From NCBI GenBank assembly GCA_964443075.1, contig CAYUCB010000009.1:1-48632 (forward strand): DNA of 48,632 nt, given 5' to 3'. This document shows, one piece after another, positions 1-9,700 of this stretch. Every line of letters begins with the position of its first letter. Within the stretch, counting starts at the first letter, position 1. Source of the stretch: DSQQ01 sp964443075 (lineage in GTDB: Bacteria > Chloroflexota > Anaerolineae > 4572-78 > J111). The notes below the pieces were generated by a model. The model worked only from the letters and a program-made list of their open reading frames with translations, made no database searches and was not told the DNA's origin. The position numbers and the translations under genes were made by a program.

Positions 1-72
1 AATTCAAAACTGATGATTGGAATAAGGCTCTTGAAGTTTTGTCGTGTACTTAGCCTTAAGCTATACTCCCAC

Positions 73-984
73 TCAGACATTAGGGGCAGAGGCACGGGCA
101 TAAATAACCTGGTGTTTGCCATTCCATGAACCTTGCCGCAGGTATCTCAAAAAAGGGAATAGACCGCACAGTTGAGCGACCATTTCGTTTACCGTCGCGT
201 CATCGGAAATGACCATCCCTTTCAGGGCATAAGGGTTGGTCTGAGGGCCATTCCAACCGGCATCAATGGTTCGGGCCGAGCGATAACCGGCCTGTTGCAA
301 ATAGGCTATCTCCCGTTGACTATAATCGCCATTGGGGTAAGCAAAGTGAGTCACCGGCAATTGGAGCAGGGCCGCTAAATCTTGCCTGGCCTGATTAATT
401 TCCTGCCAACTTTCGGCATCGGTGCAGGTAGTCAAAATGGGATGGAGTGAAGTGTGACATTGAAAATCAACCCCATGTGTTTGCATCATCTCCATCTCGG
501 CTTTAGACAAAGCCTGGCGTTCGGCAAATTCCTTTTCTGGCTGGTAGCCGGCAGCCGCCACTTGCTGCAAACGGAGTTGCTGCGGCAGTTGTTTCAATTG
601 TTGTGCTTCAGCCGCAAAATCCAAAAACCAGTAATGGCGGTAAGTATTGACCAGACCGGCGCAAGCATAGATAGTAACCGGCGTGACGGTTTTAGAAATC
701 ATCTCTAAAAGGGCAAAATTGCCCTGATGACCGTCATCAAAAGTAATCACCAGGCTCTTGGGGGGTAACTGTGACCAGGTGTTTTGCTCCAGGGCAATAA
801 TCAATCGCTCCAGGGGAATAATATTAAAGCGGCGGCTTAAATAGGCCAGGTGGTCTGCAAAAACCTCCGGGGTTGGATTATGATAAACAATAATGGTGAC
901 CCGATGGCGGAAAAGAATCTCTCTGAATACAAACGGTAACCTTGTATATCTAAGCAGCCAGGCTAACCCTTGTCGCATCTTCAT
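73..984 (-). CDS. Polysaccharide deacetylase (NodB/CE4 family)
   Basis: This 303-residue protein carries the NodB homology motifs: TFDDG at 81-85 (the Asp pair is 83-84), a metal-binding HTSLH at 177-181, and FAYPNGDYS near 214-222. Family knowledge says such enzymes remove N- or O-acetyl groups from polysaccharides using a divalent metal. There is no clear signal peptide, only a mildly hydrophobic N-terminus. The start is an ATG 15 bases after the end of the broken DMFase-like gene, so the two were probably co-transcribed. It is the last gene of the minus-strand exopolysaccharide train, and a role in modifying the polymer is inferred from that position. Residues 119-160 form a long Gln-rich insertion between motifs 1 and 2. 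Confidence 0.88.
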   Translation of the reverse strand: MKMRQGLAWLLRYTRLPFVFREILFRHRVTIIVYHNPTPEVFADHLAYLSRRFNIIPLERLIIALEQNTWSQLPPKSLVITFDDGHQGNFALLEMISKTVTPVTIYACAGLVNTYRHYWFLDFAAEAQQLKQLPQQLRLQQVAAAGYQPEKEFAERQALSKAEMEMMQTHGVDFQCHTSLHPILTTCTDAESWQEINQARQDLAALLQLPVTHFAYPNGDYSQREIAYLQQAGYRSARTIDAGWNGPQTNPYALKGMVISDDATVNEMVAQLCGLFPFLRYLRQGSWNGKHQVIYARASAPNV

Positions 985-999
985 TTTAGCTATCTCTGA

Positions 1000-3271
1000 T
1001 TATTTTATGATAACAGGCAGGTATACATCCGTTGAACCGATTGTAGGATCATAACCGGGGAAAGCGCCAATTCGTTCATCGTCGAAGACCAGTTCATACA
1101 GGCAAAACGCCCCCTAGATATTCTCCCCTACATCCAGGCCGGAGACTCTAATATCGGCGCGATTCACTGACTTGTCGCCAGACAAATCAAAGACATCAAC
1201 CGGAGAATAAGCAGTTCCGTCAACCCACATAGTCAGCTTATTATTAGGTTTATCCCATTCCGTTTCAACCAAAAATGGTCTATAGGTCGGCACATTAACC
1301 CAGTCTGTCTCGGCCGAGGCCACATCATCCTGGTATCTTATCTGGAACGGACCATTGTGCTTGCGAATTTGCAAATTGGTCTGTTCAATTGTGTCTGGAT
1401 CTGCCTGCGGGTTATAATAACTATGCACCATGATTTTAAATCGATCATTTTCGGACATGGTCAGGTAAGACAGGTTTAGATAGAGTCGGCTGTACAGCAC
1501 ATTTGTAGTGCTCCAATCCGAATTAAGTTTGATTCTATAACGGACATAATCCGTCGGGTCAATCGTTACATCCAGACCAGAATCTGAAATACCGCACCGA
1601 TCGGAATAGGATATATTTTCCGGCTTGCCGCTATAAGAGAAATAGTTGTGCGAAGGGATGCCTTCATACCATGCCCGGCCGCCCAGGCCAGCACTGTGAT
1701 ATAAATTATCGCAATTAAAACGGTCATAAAATAAATAGTTGCTGTCAGGATGAGCCGGTTCTTGGGGAAATGTCTGATGAATGAATTTGTCAAAAACGTT
1801 GTCGGTAATTTTGGATAATTGGACATTACTGCTGTCGCTCAAGGCCGAAGCCCAGCCCATAGTGCTACCCGAAAAGACCGCGCCGCCACTGGGCAGGGTA
1901 TAAATCCCCATCACGGCAAAGCCATCATCTCCATCCAACGACACCGGCGCCAGCCCCAATATGGTAAAATTGGCCGGTGTGCCACTATTGGCTAAGGGTC
2001 CCAGAATGGTTTGACCGTCAGCCATGCAGTTAAAAAATGTGCCGTCATTTTCCTTACCCATTACACTGGTAGTCGGGCTGCCGGTACGGCCAAAAAGGTC
2101 ACCGTTAGCTAAACCTGTCCCCTCAAAAATCCAGTGATCGGCCTGTTGGGTCCAGAAACCGCCGTAACCACCATCATACGGGTAAGCTATAGTCGGAGTG
2201 ATGCCCGGCGTGGGCAAATCCTCGGAGCCAACTGCGTTAAAGTAGCCGCCAGATTTCCAATGCACCCCCAGAATTTTTGCTTCCGGGTCATTGGCCGGAA
2301 ACTCCCAGGGGTTTTCGGTGCTGTCTTCAGGATCGGTCGCAAATGGATCTAGGGCCGGATCTTTGTAAACGACCATGGTCCGCCCGGCATCTTCAAAGCG
2401 AATTTGCCACCACTATGGTATTACCGCTGAGATTAATCAAGCGGCCGCCATTGTTCAGGAAATCTTTAACCCCCTGCCGCATAGCCCAGCTCCAATATTC
2501 GCTATGGCCAACCAGGACCAGGACTTGGTAGGGGTTTAACAAGGTAGAGTTAAAATGTAAGTCATAATCGGTAGCATACTCCATCGTATACCCCTTGTTC
2601 GCCGCCCAGACCACCAACCCTTTTTCCAAATCAAAATCCCCCTGCCCACTCGTTTTAAATGGTCGGTTAAAACTAACTTTGAACGCTCTTTGGGAATTAC
2701 TGGAGTCAACATCATAAACCGATTTACCCCCAAAATTGGTATAAGCCTGGTAAGTATTGACTACGGAGAGCAGTAAAATTTTTGAGGTAGAACCCGGATT
2801 ATCCTCACGGACCCAGAAGACCATATATTGGGTGGTTGAAGTGGTGGGAATTTCCACGGTATAGATGCCGGAGGGCCAATCAGTTGGTACAGTAAAGGTA
2901 TAAGCTACCGGCCAATTACAGCCAGGGGGATTGTAGCCTTCAGCGCAACTGTATTCAACTCCGCTCAGACCGGTAACAGTCTGCTTCAATTGACGGGTTG
3001 CGCCCTCATGGTAAATTTGAAGGTCATAAGTGAGCTTATCGGTGGAGATGTAAAAATCAATCTGTCCTCCCTGCACCACAGATACCGCCGACGCATATCC
3101 CCCCCTGGAAAGGCCGTCCCAACCCTCGGCTAAAGGAACAGCCGTGTAACTATTACCATCTCGAAATTCTGTCCAGTGATTAGCCCGCGCTACTCTGACG
3201 AACCATAAACCAACTCCAAGTATGATGATAATCACCGTCAAAATCTTTATTAAATTTTTACGCCGAGTCAT
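1000..3271 (-). pseudogene. Secreted DMFase-like (N,N-dimethylformamidase large-subunit type) protein, two lesions
   Basis: The reading frame from 3271 begins with a membrane/signal segment (residues 9-28) and runs to SGNTIVV, where it shifts. The next frame resumes with WWQIRFEDAGRTMVVYKDP, the expected continuation for the DMFA2_C family (SGNTxWWQxRFE). Removing the extra T at about 2414 turns ATAG into ATG and restores SGNTMWWQIRFE. A second lesion is an in-frame TAG at 1114-1116: reading through gives 37 more codons ending in VYLPVIIK and TAA at 1000-1002. That type of ending is common in secreted Chloroflexota proteins. SD GAGG lies 6 bases before the ATG at 3271. Either the gene is genuinely dead or the assembly carries two errors. 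The enzymatic role is unknown; family members include amidases and many uncharacterised secreted proteins. Confidence 0.8.
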
Positions 3272-3432
3272 AGTGACCTCACCTTCGTTTTATTCCCGGT
3301 CACTTTATGATAATCATAATGGGTAGTGGGTTGGCCATAAATGTCTAAATTTTCCTATTGGGCCATGACGTCATCAAGGCTATGACCGGGTTAAGCCAAT
3401 AAAAAATATCCCCCTGATTGAGTTAAAGTTTA

Positions 3433-4914
3433 TTATCCACCCGTAATCGGCAATGCGTCCGGTGGAACCGGCGAGGTGGTCGGCGGCTCCGGGGAATCAA
3501 GATCAGTACCCTCAGCAGTGTTGTTCCCGGCGACAGGCACACTGCCGCCATCCCAGTTAAGTTCATAGCGGGTAAACTCCAAACCTTGATAATCAGGCAC
3601 AGCATCGGCAAAACGAAAATTTGGGCTTTCGGCGCGGGCTACCCAGCAAAAAGCGTTAGTTTGAGTCAGGTAAGCATAAGGCAGCCACATCGTCACAGTT
3701 TGGCGGTCGGCCCAACTGCCCACGTTACTAACCTCGTCCCAATCGTCGGTGGCCGGATTATAACGATGCAGCCGCGCCAGGCCCCGAGTCCGTTCGTAAG
3801 TGAGGCGATAATCCATACCCAAGCTTTTGCTCCAAGCGTAAGATTTGGCCCCGGTAGTGGGGCTGCAATCAAAGTCCATGTAAAACCGGTAACGCGAGCC
3901 GGTACCCAACAACGGTAAGTTTTCTGCCTGGTAAAGGGTAATTTTTAAAGCGGCCCCATCCCGCTGTAAAGCCACACTGGTCAGGTCGTAGCCCTTTTCC
4001 GGCACATCGCCTACCGGGTCGGCCACAACCCATTGCGGCAACGCCGGTTCTATGATTAACGTCCCCCCCGAAATCGCTTCGTGGGTGGGCAATTTGGTAC
4101 CAAACTCATCCAGGTCTACAGCCTCATTCGTCCAATAGGCTTCTGGGTGGGCATAAATAAAAGGAGCTACCCCCGGCTGGTTCTTAGTTTCCAGGATCAT
4201 CGGCCCTACGAATGCTTTGGGAGGGATGACGGGGGTCAAAAATACAGCCTCTTGGCCGGTAAAAGTAGCTTCAAAGTTAGGTGGGGTAGTGGTAGCCATG
4301 AATTCGGTCTGCGCTGGCAGGCCCATTTTGAATGCGGCGTCAAAGATGCGGCCGTAGCCAATATTTTCACCGTAGATATAATAGGTAATCAAGCCATTTA
4401 AGGCGGTTGCCCGGCTGTAAAGCTGTAACACTGAATAGGGCTTTTGCCAATTCAGAAAAGGGTCGGTCAGGTCAAAGGTAATCTCGTCAAACAGGTAATC
4501 CCCTGGCAGTTGGCCTTTCCAGGAAGCCCAGGGCCGGAGGGCCAGCAGCGTTTTGGTAGGATCCGTCAACTCAACAATAAAGATGTTATCAGTTATTTCT
4601 CCTTTAGGAGTAACCGTGTTGGTGAGAAAAGAAACTTCTTGCCCATCAAAACCGGCCTTAGTACTAGGCAAAGCCGAGATTTGAACCAGACGGGTGTTAG
4701 CGGGTAAAGGGATTTTTACATTCACATCCGATATGAACCAGGGGGCATCATTAGAAACCTGTATCACTATTTTATATTGTTGTCCCTCCAGTGGAATGAC
4801 TTTAGCATTAACGCTAATCGGGGGCCAACCTGTATTTTGTTGAGCCAGGGCTGACTCTGTTAAAAATAACCCTAACAACATACTCGCTGTGATCATTAAA
4901 ATTTTGTAGCTCAT
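3433..4914 (-). CDS. Secreted protein with DUF11-like domains and terminal LPITGG
   Basis: The start is placed at the ATG at 4914 because GGGGAGG stands 6 bases upstream and a good signal peptide follows (MSYKILMITASMLLGLFLTE, cleavage near ALAQQ). The 493-residue product has two beta-rich segments resembling DUF11/conserved-repeat domains (about 25-130 and 160-260). A C-terminal domain (about 300-455) follows, with a pattern seen in secreted carbohydrate-binding or DOMON-like modules; I could not assign it firmly. The end is a Pro/Thr-rich linker and LPITGG followed directly by two stop codons. The LPxTG-like motif therefore lacks the membrane helix and basic tail that sortase substrates need. 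It is probably a surface or secreted component of the exopolysaccharide locus. Confidence 0.8.
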   Translation of the reverse strand: MSYKILMITASMLLGLFLTESALAQQNTGWPPISVNAKVIPLEGQQYKIVIQVSNDAPWFISDVNVKIPLPANTRLVQISALPSTKAGFDGQEVSFLTNTVTPKGEITDNIFIVELTDPTKTLLALRPWASWKGQLPGDYLFDEITFDLTDPFLNWQKPYSVLQLYSRATALNGLITYYIYGENIGYGRIFDAAFKMGLPAQTEFMATTTPPNFEATFTGQEAVFLTPVIPPKAFVGPMILETKNQPGVAPFIYAHPEAYWTNEAVDLDEFGTKLPTHEAISGGTLIIEPALPQWVVADPVGDVPEKGYDLTSVALQRDGAALKITLYQAENLPLLGTGSRYRFYMDFDCSPTTGAKSYAWSKSLGMDYRLTYERTRGLARLHRYNPATDDWDEVSNVGSWADRQTVTMWLPYAYLTQTNAFCWVARAESPNFRFADAVPDYQGLEFTRYELNWDGGSVPVAGNNTAEGTDLDSPEPPTTSPVPPDALPITGG

Positions 4915-4989
4915 GCTATGCCTCCCCTGTTCTATCCAATTTATTTGGAATAAGACGGGTATAAACAACGGGTTTTCACCAACGCCATT

Positions 4990-6009
4990 CTAAATAGGTC
5001 GGGTCGCTAATATTTTTTCGATGAGCGACTCAACTACGGATTGATTATGGCTGGCCTGGCCTGGTTCTTTCTTCTTAACGACTATTTTTGGTATATCCTC
5101 TTCTTGTTTGATTTGAACCATTTTTCCAATACCAATAAGGTGTTTATCAATATTGCCCAAAGCTCCGCCAAAAACGGTGTAGACCGGTGTGCCTAACACG
5201 GTAGCTTCACGATTCATTGTGCCACCCGCACTAATCATTAAATCAGAGTGATAAATGAGGTTTGGGCCATCCAAGGGGCGGTCGGGAATTAACAGGTTAT
5301 GATAATTAAGCGAATGGTAATAGGTGCGCTGTTCAGCACTCCGAGGTAACAGGAAGACGGTAGTATCTGGAGTAGCGATGACAGAGGTAAACACTTTATC
5401 AAATACAGGGTTTTCAAAACGATGATAATTAGCCCCGGTAGCCGGCGGGCGCATTGTTACTAATATTTTATGCTCCGCTATTTCAATTTGCTGGCGGAAG
5501 TTAGGATCATGTTGAAAGTTAGCCAGGTAAACATCTTCTTTAATGCCATTATATTTATCCACCCGGTTAGACGATGCGCCATATTTTCTCAAGGCTTCAT
5601 CGGAAAAAAAGATAGGGACAATCACCTTTGCGGCCAAGCGAAAGTTAATATGGTTGGCCGGCTGGTACTCATAATCCATAATCGTCACCATGGGAATATT
5701 GAGAAGGCGTGCGGCTAAAGCCTGAGTGTTAGAATTGTGGCTGACAGCCAAATCTACTTTTTTATTTCGGATATAATTAATTGAAGTTAGGGTTTGGCGC
5801 AAAACGGAAACCGCTTTAGATACTATATTTTTGCCGCCGTGCCGGCCAGTAATAGTATGATCTAGACCGTATTGGTCAGCCAAAGGCACAGTTTCGGCAA
5901 AATGACGAGTAGTGATAAATAGCTGGTGATTACATTTTTGTAAAATTTTTATAATAGGCGCAAAAAAAAGTACGTGAGGGGAATTAGCCAAATCAATCCA
6001 AATATTCAT
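4990..6009 (-). CDS. DUF354 family glycosyltransferase-like protein
   Basis: This 339-residue protein begins MNIWIDLANSPHVLFFAPII, which is characteristic of DUF354. These GT-B-fold proteins are related to UDP-GlcNAc 2-epimerase and MurG and occur in surface-polysaccharide loci. The C-terminal half has the nucleotide-sugar site pattern SAGGTMNREATVLGTPVYTVFGG. No membrane segment is visible. It starts 6 bases after wecC ends, so the two are probably translationally linked. Given WecB and WecC nearby, a role in transferring or processing a ManNAc-derived sugar is plausible but is inference. Confidence 0.82.
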   Translation of the reverse strand: MNIWIDLANSPHVLFFAPIIKILQKCNHQLFITTRHFAETVPLADQYGLDHTITGRHGGKNIVSKAVSVLRQTLTSINYIRNKKVDLAVSHNSNTQALAARLLNIPMVTIMDYEYQPANHINFRLAAKVIVPIFFSDEALRKYGASSNRVDKYNGIKEDVYLANFQHDPNFRQQIEIAEHKILVTMRPPATGANYHRFENPVFDKVFTSVIATPDTTVFLLPRSAEQRTYYHSLNYHNLLIPDRPLDGPNLIYHSDLMISAGGTMNREATVLGTPVYTVFGGALGNIDKHLIGIGKMVQIKQEEDIPKIVVKKKEPGQASHNQSVVESLIEKILATRPI

Positions 6010-6015
6010 CTGCCT

Positions 6016-7287
6016 TTACCTGGATGGGTTAACAAACACATTGGCCCCATTGCCTAATTGTTTAATTGTAAATCCAGCTTCAAACCAAGCTGGGGTAAAC
6101 TTAAAATTCCTGGCCACAAACAAGTATTTATTTCTCATCTTGGCGGCCAGCATCGCCGGATCCAAATTCAGATAATCACGATGATCAACCAGGAGGGCCA
6201 GACAGTCGGCCTGGGATACGGCTTCTTCCAGGTTGAAGTGAGGATAAACATAAGGGTCATGCACCTTCACCACACAGCCAGCTTGTTTTAAGCCTGCGAT
6301 GATATGGTGCGCAGGACTCTCCCGCGCGTCATCAACATTAGCCTTATAGGCTACTCCCAGCACTGTCACTACCGGCTGATTAATCCCTTCTAACATCAAA
6401 AGAATGGCCTGGCAAACAAAATTTGGCATCTCATCATTAGAGGTGCGAGCCAGTTTGATTATTTGAGCAGTTATTGGCGCACGTTCTACAATGAACCACG
6501 GGTCAACGGCAATACAATGTCCACCGACCCCCGGCCCTGGCTGCAAAACGTTTACCCGCGGATGTTTGTTGGCCAGGTTGATAACTTCCCAGACATTGAT
6601 ATTGAGTTCGGTGCTAATACGCGCCAACTCATTGGCCAGGGCAATATTGACATCTCGATAAGTATTTTCAACCAACTTGACCATCTCAGCAGTGGTAGCA
6701 TCGGTAAGATAGATATTACCATTCACAAAACGGCGATACAATTCTTGGCAGCGCTCGGCCGATTTTTGGTCAATACCGCCCAAAATGCGATCATTCTGGA
6801 CCAACTCGGTCATGATTTGGCCGGGTAAAACTCGCTCTGGCGCATGAGCTACCTGGAAATCAAGCCCGGCTTTCATGCCTGAGTTTTCCAAAATAGGTAC
6901 AACAACATTATATGTGGTACCGGGAGGTACAGTTGACTCCAAAATGACCAGATTTCCCTGTCGTAAATAAGGCACAATAGACTTGGTAGCCGCCATCACG
7001 GCGCTAAGGTCAGCCGTTTTATCTGAGGTAATAGGTGTTGGTACGGCAATAATAAAAACATCAGATGGCTCCGGAGTAGAACGAGCCACCAAATGTCCAG
7101 AATGGGTGGCAGCTTTAACAATAGTATCTAACCCTGGCTCTTGGATATGGACATTACCTTTATTGACGGTCTCAACAGCTTGAGGGTTTACATCTACACC
7201 CACTACCCACATCCCTTGCACCGCAAACATGCTGGCTGTTGGTAAACCTATATAACCTAAACCTAAAACACAAATTTTAGCATCCAT
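6016..7287 (-). CDS. wecC: UDP-N-acetyl-D-mannosamine dehydrogenase (WecC type)
   Basis: The 423 residues match the UDP-glucose/GDP-mannose dehydrogenase family. There is a Rossmann NAD site GLGYIGLPTASMFA at 9-22, LESTVPPGTT at 116-125, the conserved Lys in EMVKLVENTYRDVN at 201-214, and the catalytic Cys258 in GPGVGGHCIAVDPWF. The family oxidises UDP-ManNAc to UDP-ManNAcA in two NAD-dependent steps through a thioester at this Cys. The ManNAc specificity is inferred from WecB in the same operon and from the overall WecC-like sequence. SD GGGAGG sits about 8 bases before the ATG. Related UDP-GlcNAc or UDP-glucose dehydrogenases are the alternative. Confidence 0.92.
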   Translation of the reverse strand: MDAKICVLGLGYIGLPTASMFAVQGMWVVGVDVNPQAVETVNKGNVHIQEPGLDTIVKAATHSGHLVARSTPEPSDVFIIAVPTPITSDKTADLSAVMAATKSIVPYLRQGNLVILESTVPPGTTYNVVVPILENSGMKAGLDFQVAHAPERVLPGQIMTELVQNDRILGGIDQKSAERCQELYRRFVNGNIYLTDATTAEMVKLVENTYRDVNIALANELARISTELNINVWEVINLANKHPRVNVLQPGPGVGGHCIAVDPWFIVERAPITAQIIKLARTSNDEMPNFVCQAILLMLEGINQPVVTVLGVAYKANVDDARESPAHHIIAGLKQAGCVVKVHDPYVYPHFNLEEAVSQADCLALLVDHRDYLNLDPAMLAAKMRNKYLFVARNFKFTPAWFEAGFTIKQLGNGANVFVNPSR

Positions 7288-7327
7288 AGGTGATCCTCCC
7301 GGTTTTTTGTGATGGTTAGAAATTGAT

Positions 7328-8437
7328 TTAGCGATAATCCGCGCAGGCGTAGATAAGCCAGCCGGGATGATAGGGGCGTGATTCCCAATTGACTACAAAG
7401 TTAGGAAAGGCATCAAGCAATTGAGGTGCTCCGACCCAACCAAAGTTTGACAAAACGGCTGTCACATATCTGATTTTAGCCAAAGCGCCACTGCGTTCAA
7501 TATCGCGCCAGATAATGTGGCGTTCCCAGTCAACCACAGTAGCTTTGAGTTCATTGTTGCCAAATAGCCAATCTAAACCTTGCCAGGCCGGCCCAGAAAA
7601 ATCTTCTTGGCTAACCCTAGAAACTTTTAGCAAGCCCATAATAGCCATACCATCCTGATGAACTGCATAAACGGGATATTTTTCAGCCACCTGACCAGTT
7701 TGGTAATTGTAATGCCACCACCACTGCCCTTGATTACCTCGCAACTGGCATATCCGTCGAGCGCATTTTAGGGCCTGGTCCAGGGCCGCTTTTTCGCTGC
7801 TATAAGCATAATAGGCTGCTAAAGCATAAATCGGATAAATCTGGTCGGCAAATGTACCAATGTTACTCCGCAGGCGAGTCCCCAGGCTGCGAGGCACAGT
7901 ATGCCGGAACAGGCCGGTTTGAGGGAAACTGTGAGTCATCAGTGCCTGGTATAGCTGGGTAGTCAATTCAGAGAGTTGCGAATCTTCAGCCAAATAGGAT
8001 CTGGCATAACACAAACCTGTCAGGAGCCAGGCCAACTCCATTGTGTCAATATCAGGCAGTGAACGTTGGCTTAATTGTTGGCGCATAACGGTTACAATCT
8101 CACGAGCATGTACGCCATCACCATGAGCATCGGCCCACAGTATCAAGCCTAAATCGCCCACGCGGGGTAATTGTTGGATTTGTTCCATCAGGCTGGCGAG
8201 AGTACCCGGCCAATCAAAGGGCGTTTGGGGCAATCGTTCTTTAACTTTTGCCAGACCAATCAGAGTTATGGCGGTGTAGGTGATGATACCAGCCCGGCCC
8301 ATGGGGGTAATAATTTTGTTGGTGTACTGGGTGGTGAATAATTTTTTCTGGCGGTCATACATCGCTTCCAGGCTGATGAGTGATAAGTCAATGAGCCGGT
8401 TAATCAACTCTTTGGAAGGGGTAACAGAATAGGTCAC
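7328..8437 (-). CDS. Uncharacterised protein, likely alpha/alpha-toroid (six-hairpin-like)
   Basis: I do not recognise a named family with certainty. The 369 residues are soluble and predicted largely helical. Repeated hairpin-like blocks contain aromatic motifs (FADQIYPIYALAAYY near 200-214, QWWWHYNYQTGQ near 240, KYPVYAVHQDGMAI near 255), which recall six-hairpin glycosidases and glucuronyl C5-epimerase-type domains. There is no signal peptide. The start is a GTG at 8437 with no clear Shine-Dalgarno sequence. It lies between wecB and wecC, so a role in making or modifying the same sugar polymer is likely but unproven. Confidence 0.65.
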   Translation of the reverse strand: MTYSVTPSKELINRLIDLSLISLEAMYDRQKKLFTTQYTNKIITPMGRAGIITYTAITLIGLAKVKERLPQTPFDWPGTLASLMEQIQQLPRVGDLGLILWADAHGDGVHAREIVTVMRQQLSQRSLPDIDTMELAWLLTGLCYARSYLAEDSQLSELTTQLYQALMTHSFPQTGLFRHTVPRSLGTRLRSNIGTFADQIYPIYALAAYYAYSSEKAALDQALKCARRICQLRGNQGQWWWHYNYQTGQVAEKYPVYAVHQDGMAIMGLLKVSRVSQEDFSGPAWQGLDWLFGNNELKATVVDWERHIIWRDIERSGALAKIRYVTAVLSNFGWVGAPQLLDAFPNFVVNWESRPYHPGWLIYACADYR

Positions 8438-8514
8438 AATGATTACTTGCTTGTTCCCAAGAAAATAGTAGACGGTAGACAGGGATACATCCCTGCAACC
8501 TTGCTACCTTTTCA

Positions 8515-9684
8515 TTATTGCCTAATTTCCGGCCTAAATTCCTCTGGTGGAGTCTCAGTTAGGCCAAAATAATGGCGGATCGTCTGCACGGTACGATCTG
8601 CAGCCCGACCATCCCCATAAGGATTGACTGCTTGAGCCATTTGCCGGTACTCAGCTTGATTATCCAGCAGCAGGTTGGTCGCCTTAACCAAATCAGCGGT
8701 CGCCGTGCCAATGAGCCGAGCAGCCCCGACCGTCACGGCTTCTGGTCGTTCGGTAGTTTCGCGCATAACCAGCACCGGCTTGCCCAGCGAAGGCGCTTCT
8801 TCCTGCACGCCTCCGGAGTCGGTCAGAATGAGGTGGGAGCGAGCCATCAGGTTAACAAAATCGGGATAATCGAGAGGTTCCGTCAAGTAAACATGGTCTA
8901 GACTTCCCAAGATGGCATGCACGGTAAGGTAGACATTGGGATTGAGGTGAACGGGTAAAATCAACTGCACATCCTGACGGGTGGTGAGCAACTGTTTCAG
9001 GGCCAGACAGATATCTTGCAAAGGTGCGCCATGATTTTCGCGGCGATGCACCGTTACCAAAATAGTTTGACGGTGGCTGTTAAAGTCAACGGTTTGTAAA
9101 ACCGGCGTTTGAAACCGGTAATCACTTTTAACCGTAGCAAAAAGGGCATCAATAACCGTATTACCGGTAACCCAAATCCGCTCGGGGTTAACCTGTTCCA
9201 CCAGCAACGCCTCTTTGGAGATGGCGGTGGGGGCAAAACACAAATCGGCCAAAACATCAATAAAATGGCGGTTAATCTCTTCCGGGTAAGGGTTATACTT
9301 ATTGCGGGTGCGCAGGCCGGCCTCAATGTGAGCCACCGGGATGCGCTGGTAAAAGGCCGCTAACGCCCCCACAAAGGCAGTCGTCGTATCACCCTGCACG
9401 ATCACCAATTGGTAATCGCCCTCTTTCAAGATAGCCTCTAACCCCTGTAAAGAGCGCGCCGTAATATCGGTCAGCGATTGATTCGGGCGCATAATATCAA
9501 GATCATAGTTGGGTGTAATATCAAAAATTTTAAGAATCTGATCCAACATGGAACGGTGTTGGCCGGTTACGGCCACATCGGTTTTGATTTCGCGCCGGTA
9601 ATTTTGGAGACTCTGGATAATTGGCCCCATTTTGACGGCCTCGGGGCGGGTACCAAAGATAGCCAGGATATTTATAGGTTTCAT
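8515..9684 (-). CDS. wecB: UDP-N-acetylglucosamine 2-epimerase, non-hydrolysing (WecB)
   Basis: The 389 residues contain the family hallmarks: GTRPEAVKMGPI at 11-22, QGDTTTAF at 97-104, HIEAGLRT at 119-126 followed by YPEEINRHFID, the conserved His in VTVHRRENHG near 210-219, and LTDSGGVQEEAPSLGKPVLV. The enzyme interconverts UDP-GlcNAc and UDP-ManNAc in the cytoplasm and feeds WecC. It has normal length and an ATG start 16 bases after the upstream GT4 gene. The 77-base gap to the next gene holds a small hairpin (CAGGGA at 8480-8485 with TCCCTG at 8490-8495) without a T-tract, so it is probably not a terminator. Confidence 0.95.
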   Translation of the reverse strand: MKPINILAIFGTRPEAVKMGPIIQSLQNYRREIKTDVAVTGQHRSMLDQILKIFDITPNYDLDIMRPNQSLTDITARSLQGLEAILKEGDYQLVIVQGDTTTAFVGALAAFYQRIPVAHIEAGLRTRNKYNPYPEEINRHFIDVLADLCFAPTAISKEALLVEQVNPERIWVTGNTVIDALFATVKSDYRFQTPVLQTVDFNSHRQTILVTVHRRENHGAPLQDICLALKQLLTTRQDVQLILPVHLNPNVYLTVHAILGSLDHVYLTEPLDYPDFVNLMARSHLILTDSGGVQEEAPSLGKPVLVMRETTERPEAVTVGAARLIGTATADLVKATNLLLDNQAEYRQMAQAVNPYGDGRAADRTVQTIRHYFGLTETPPEEFRPEIRQ

Positions 9685-9700
9685 AAGTGAGTCATCTTAA

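Noticed and set aside
1114..1116. TAG as a recoded (pyrrolysine) codon
   Set aside because: No PylT/PylS genes or recoding context are visible and the same gene also has a frameshift; decay or error is simpler.
8480..8495. Terminator between wecB and the following gene
   Set aside because: The hairpin has only 6 bp and no T-tract, and the genes on both sides belong to one pathway.
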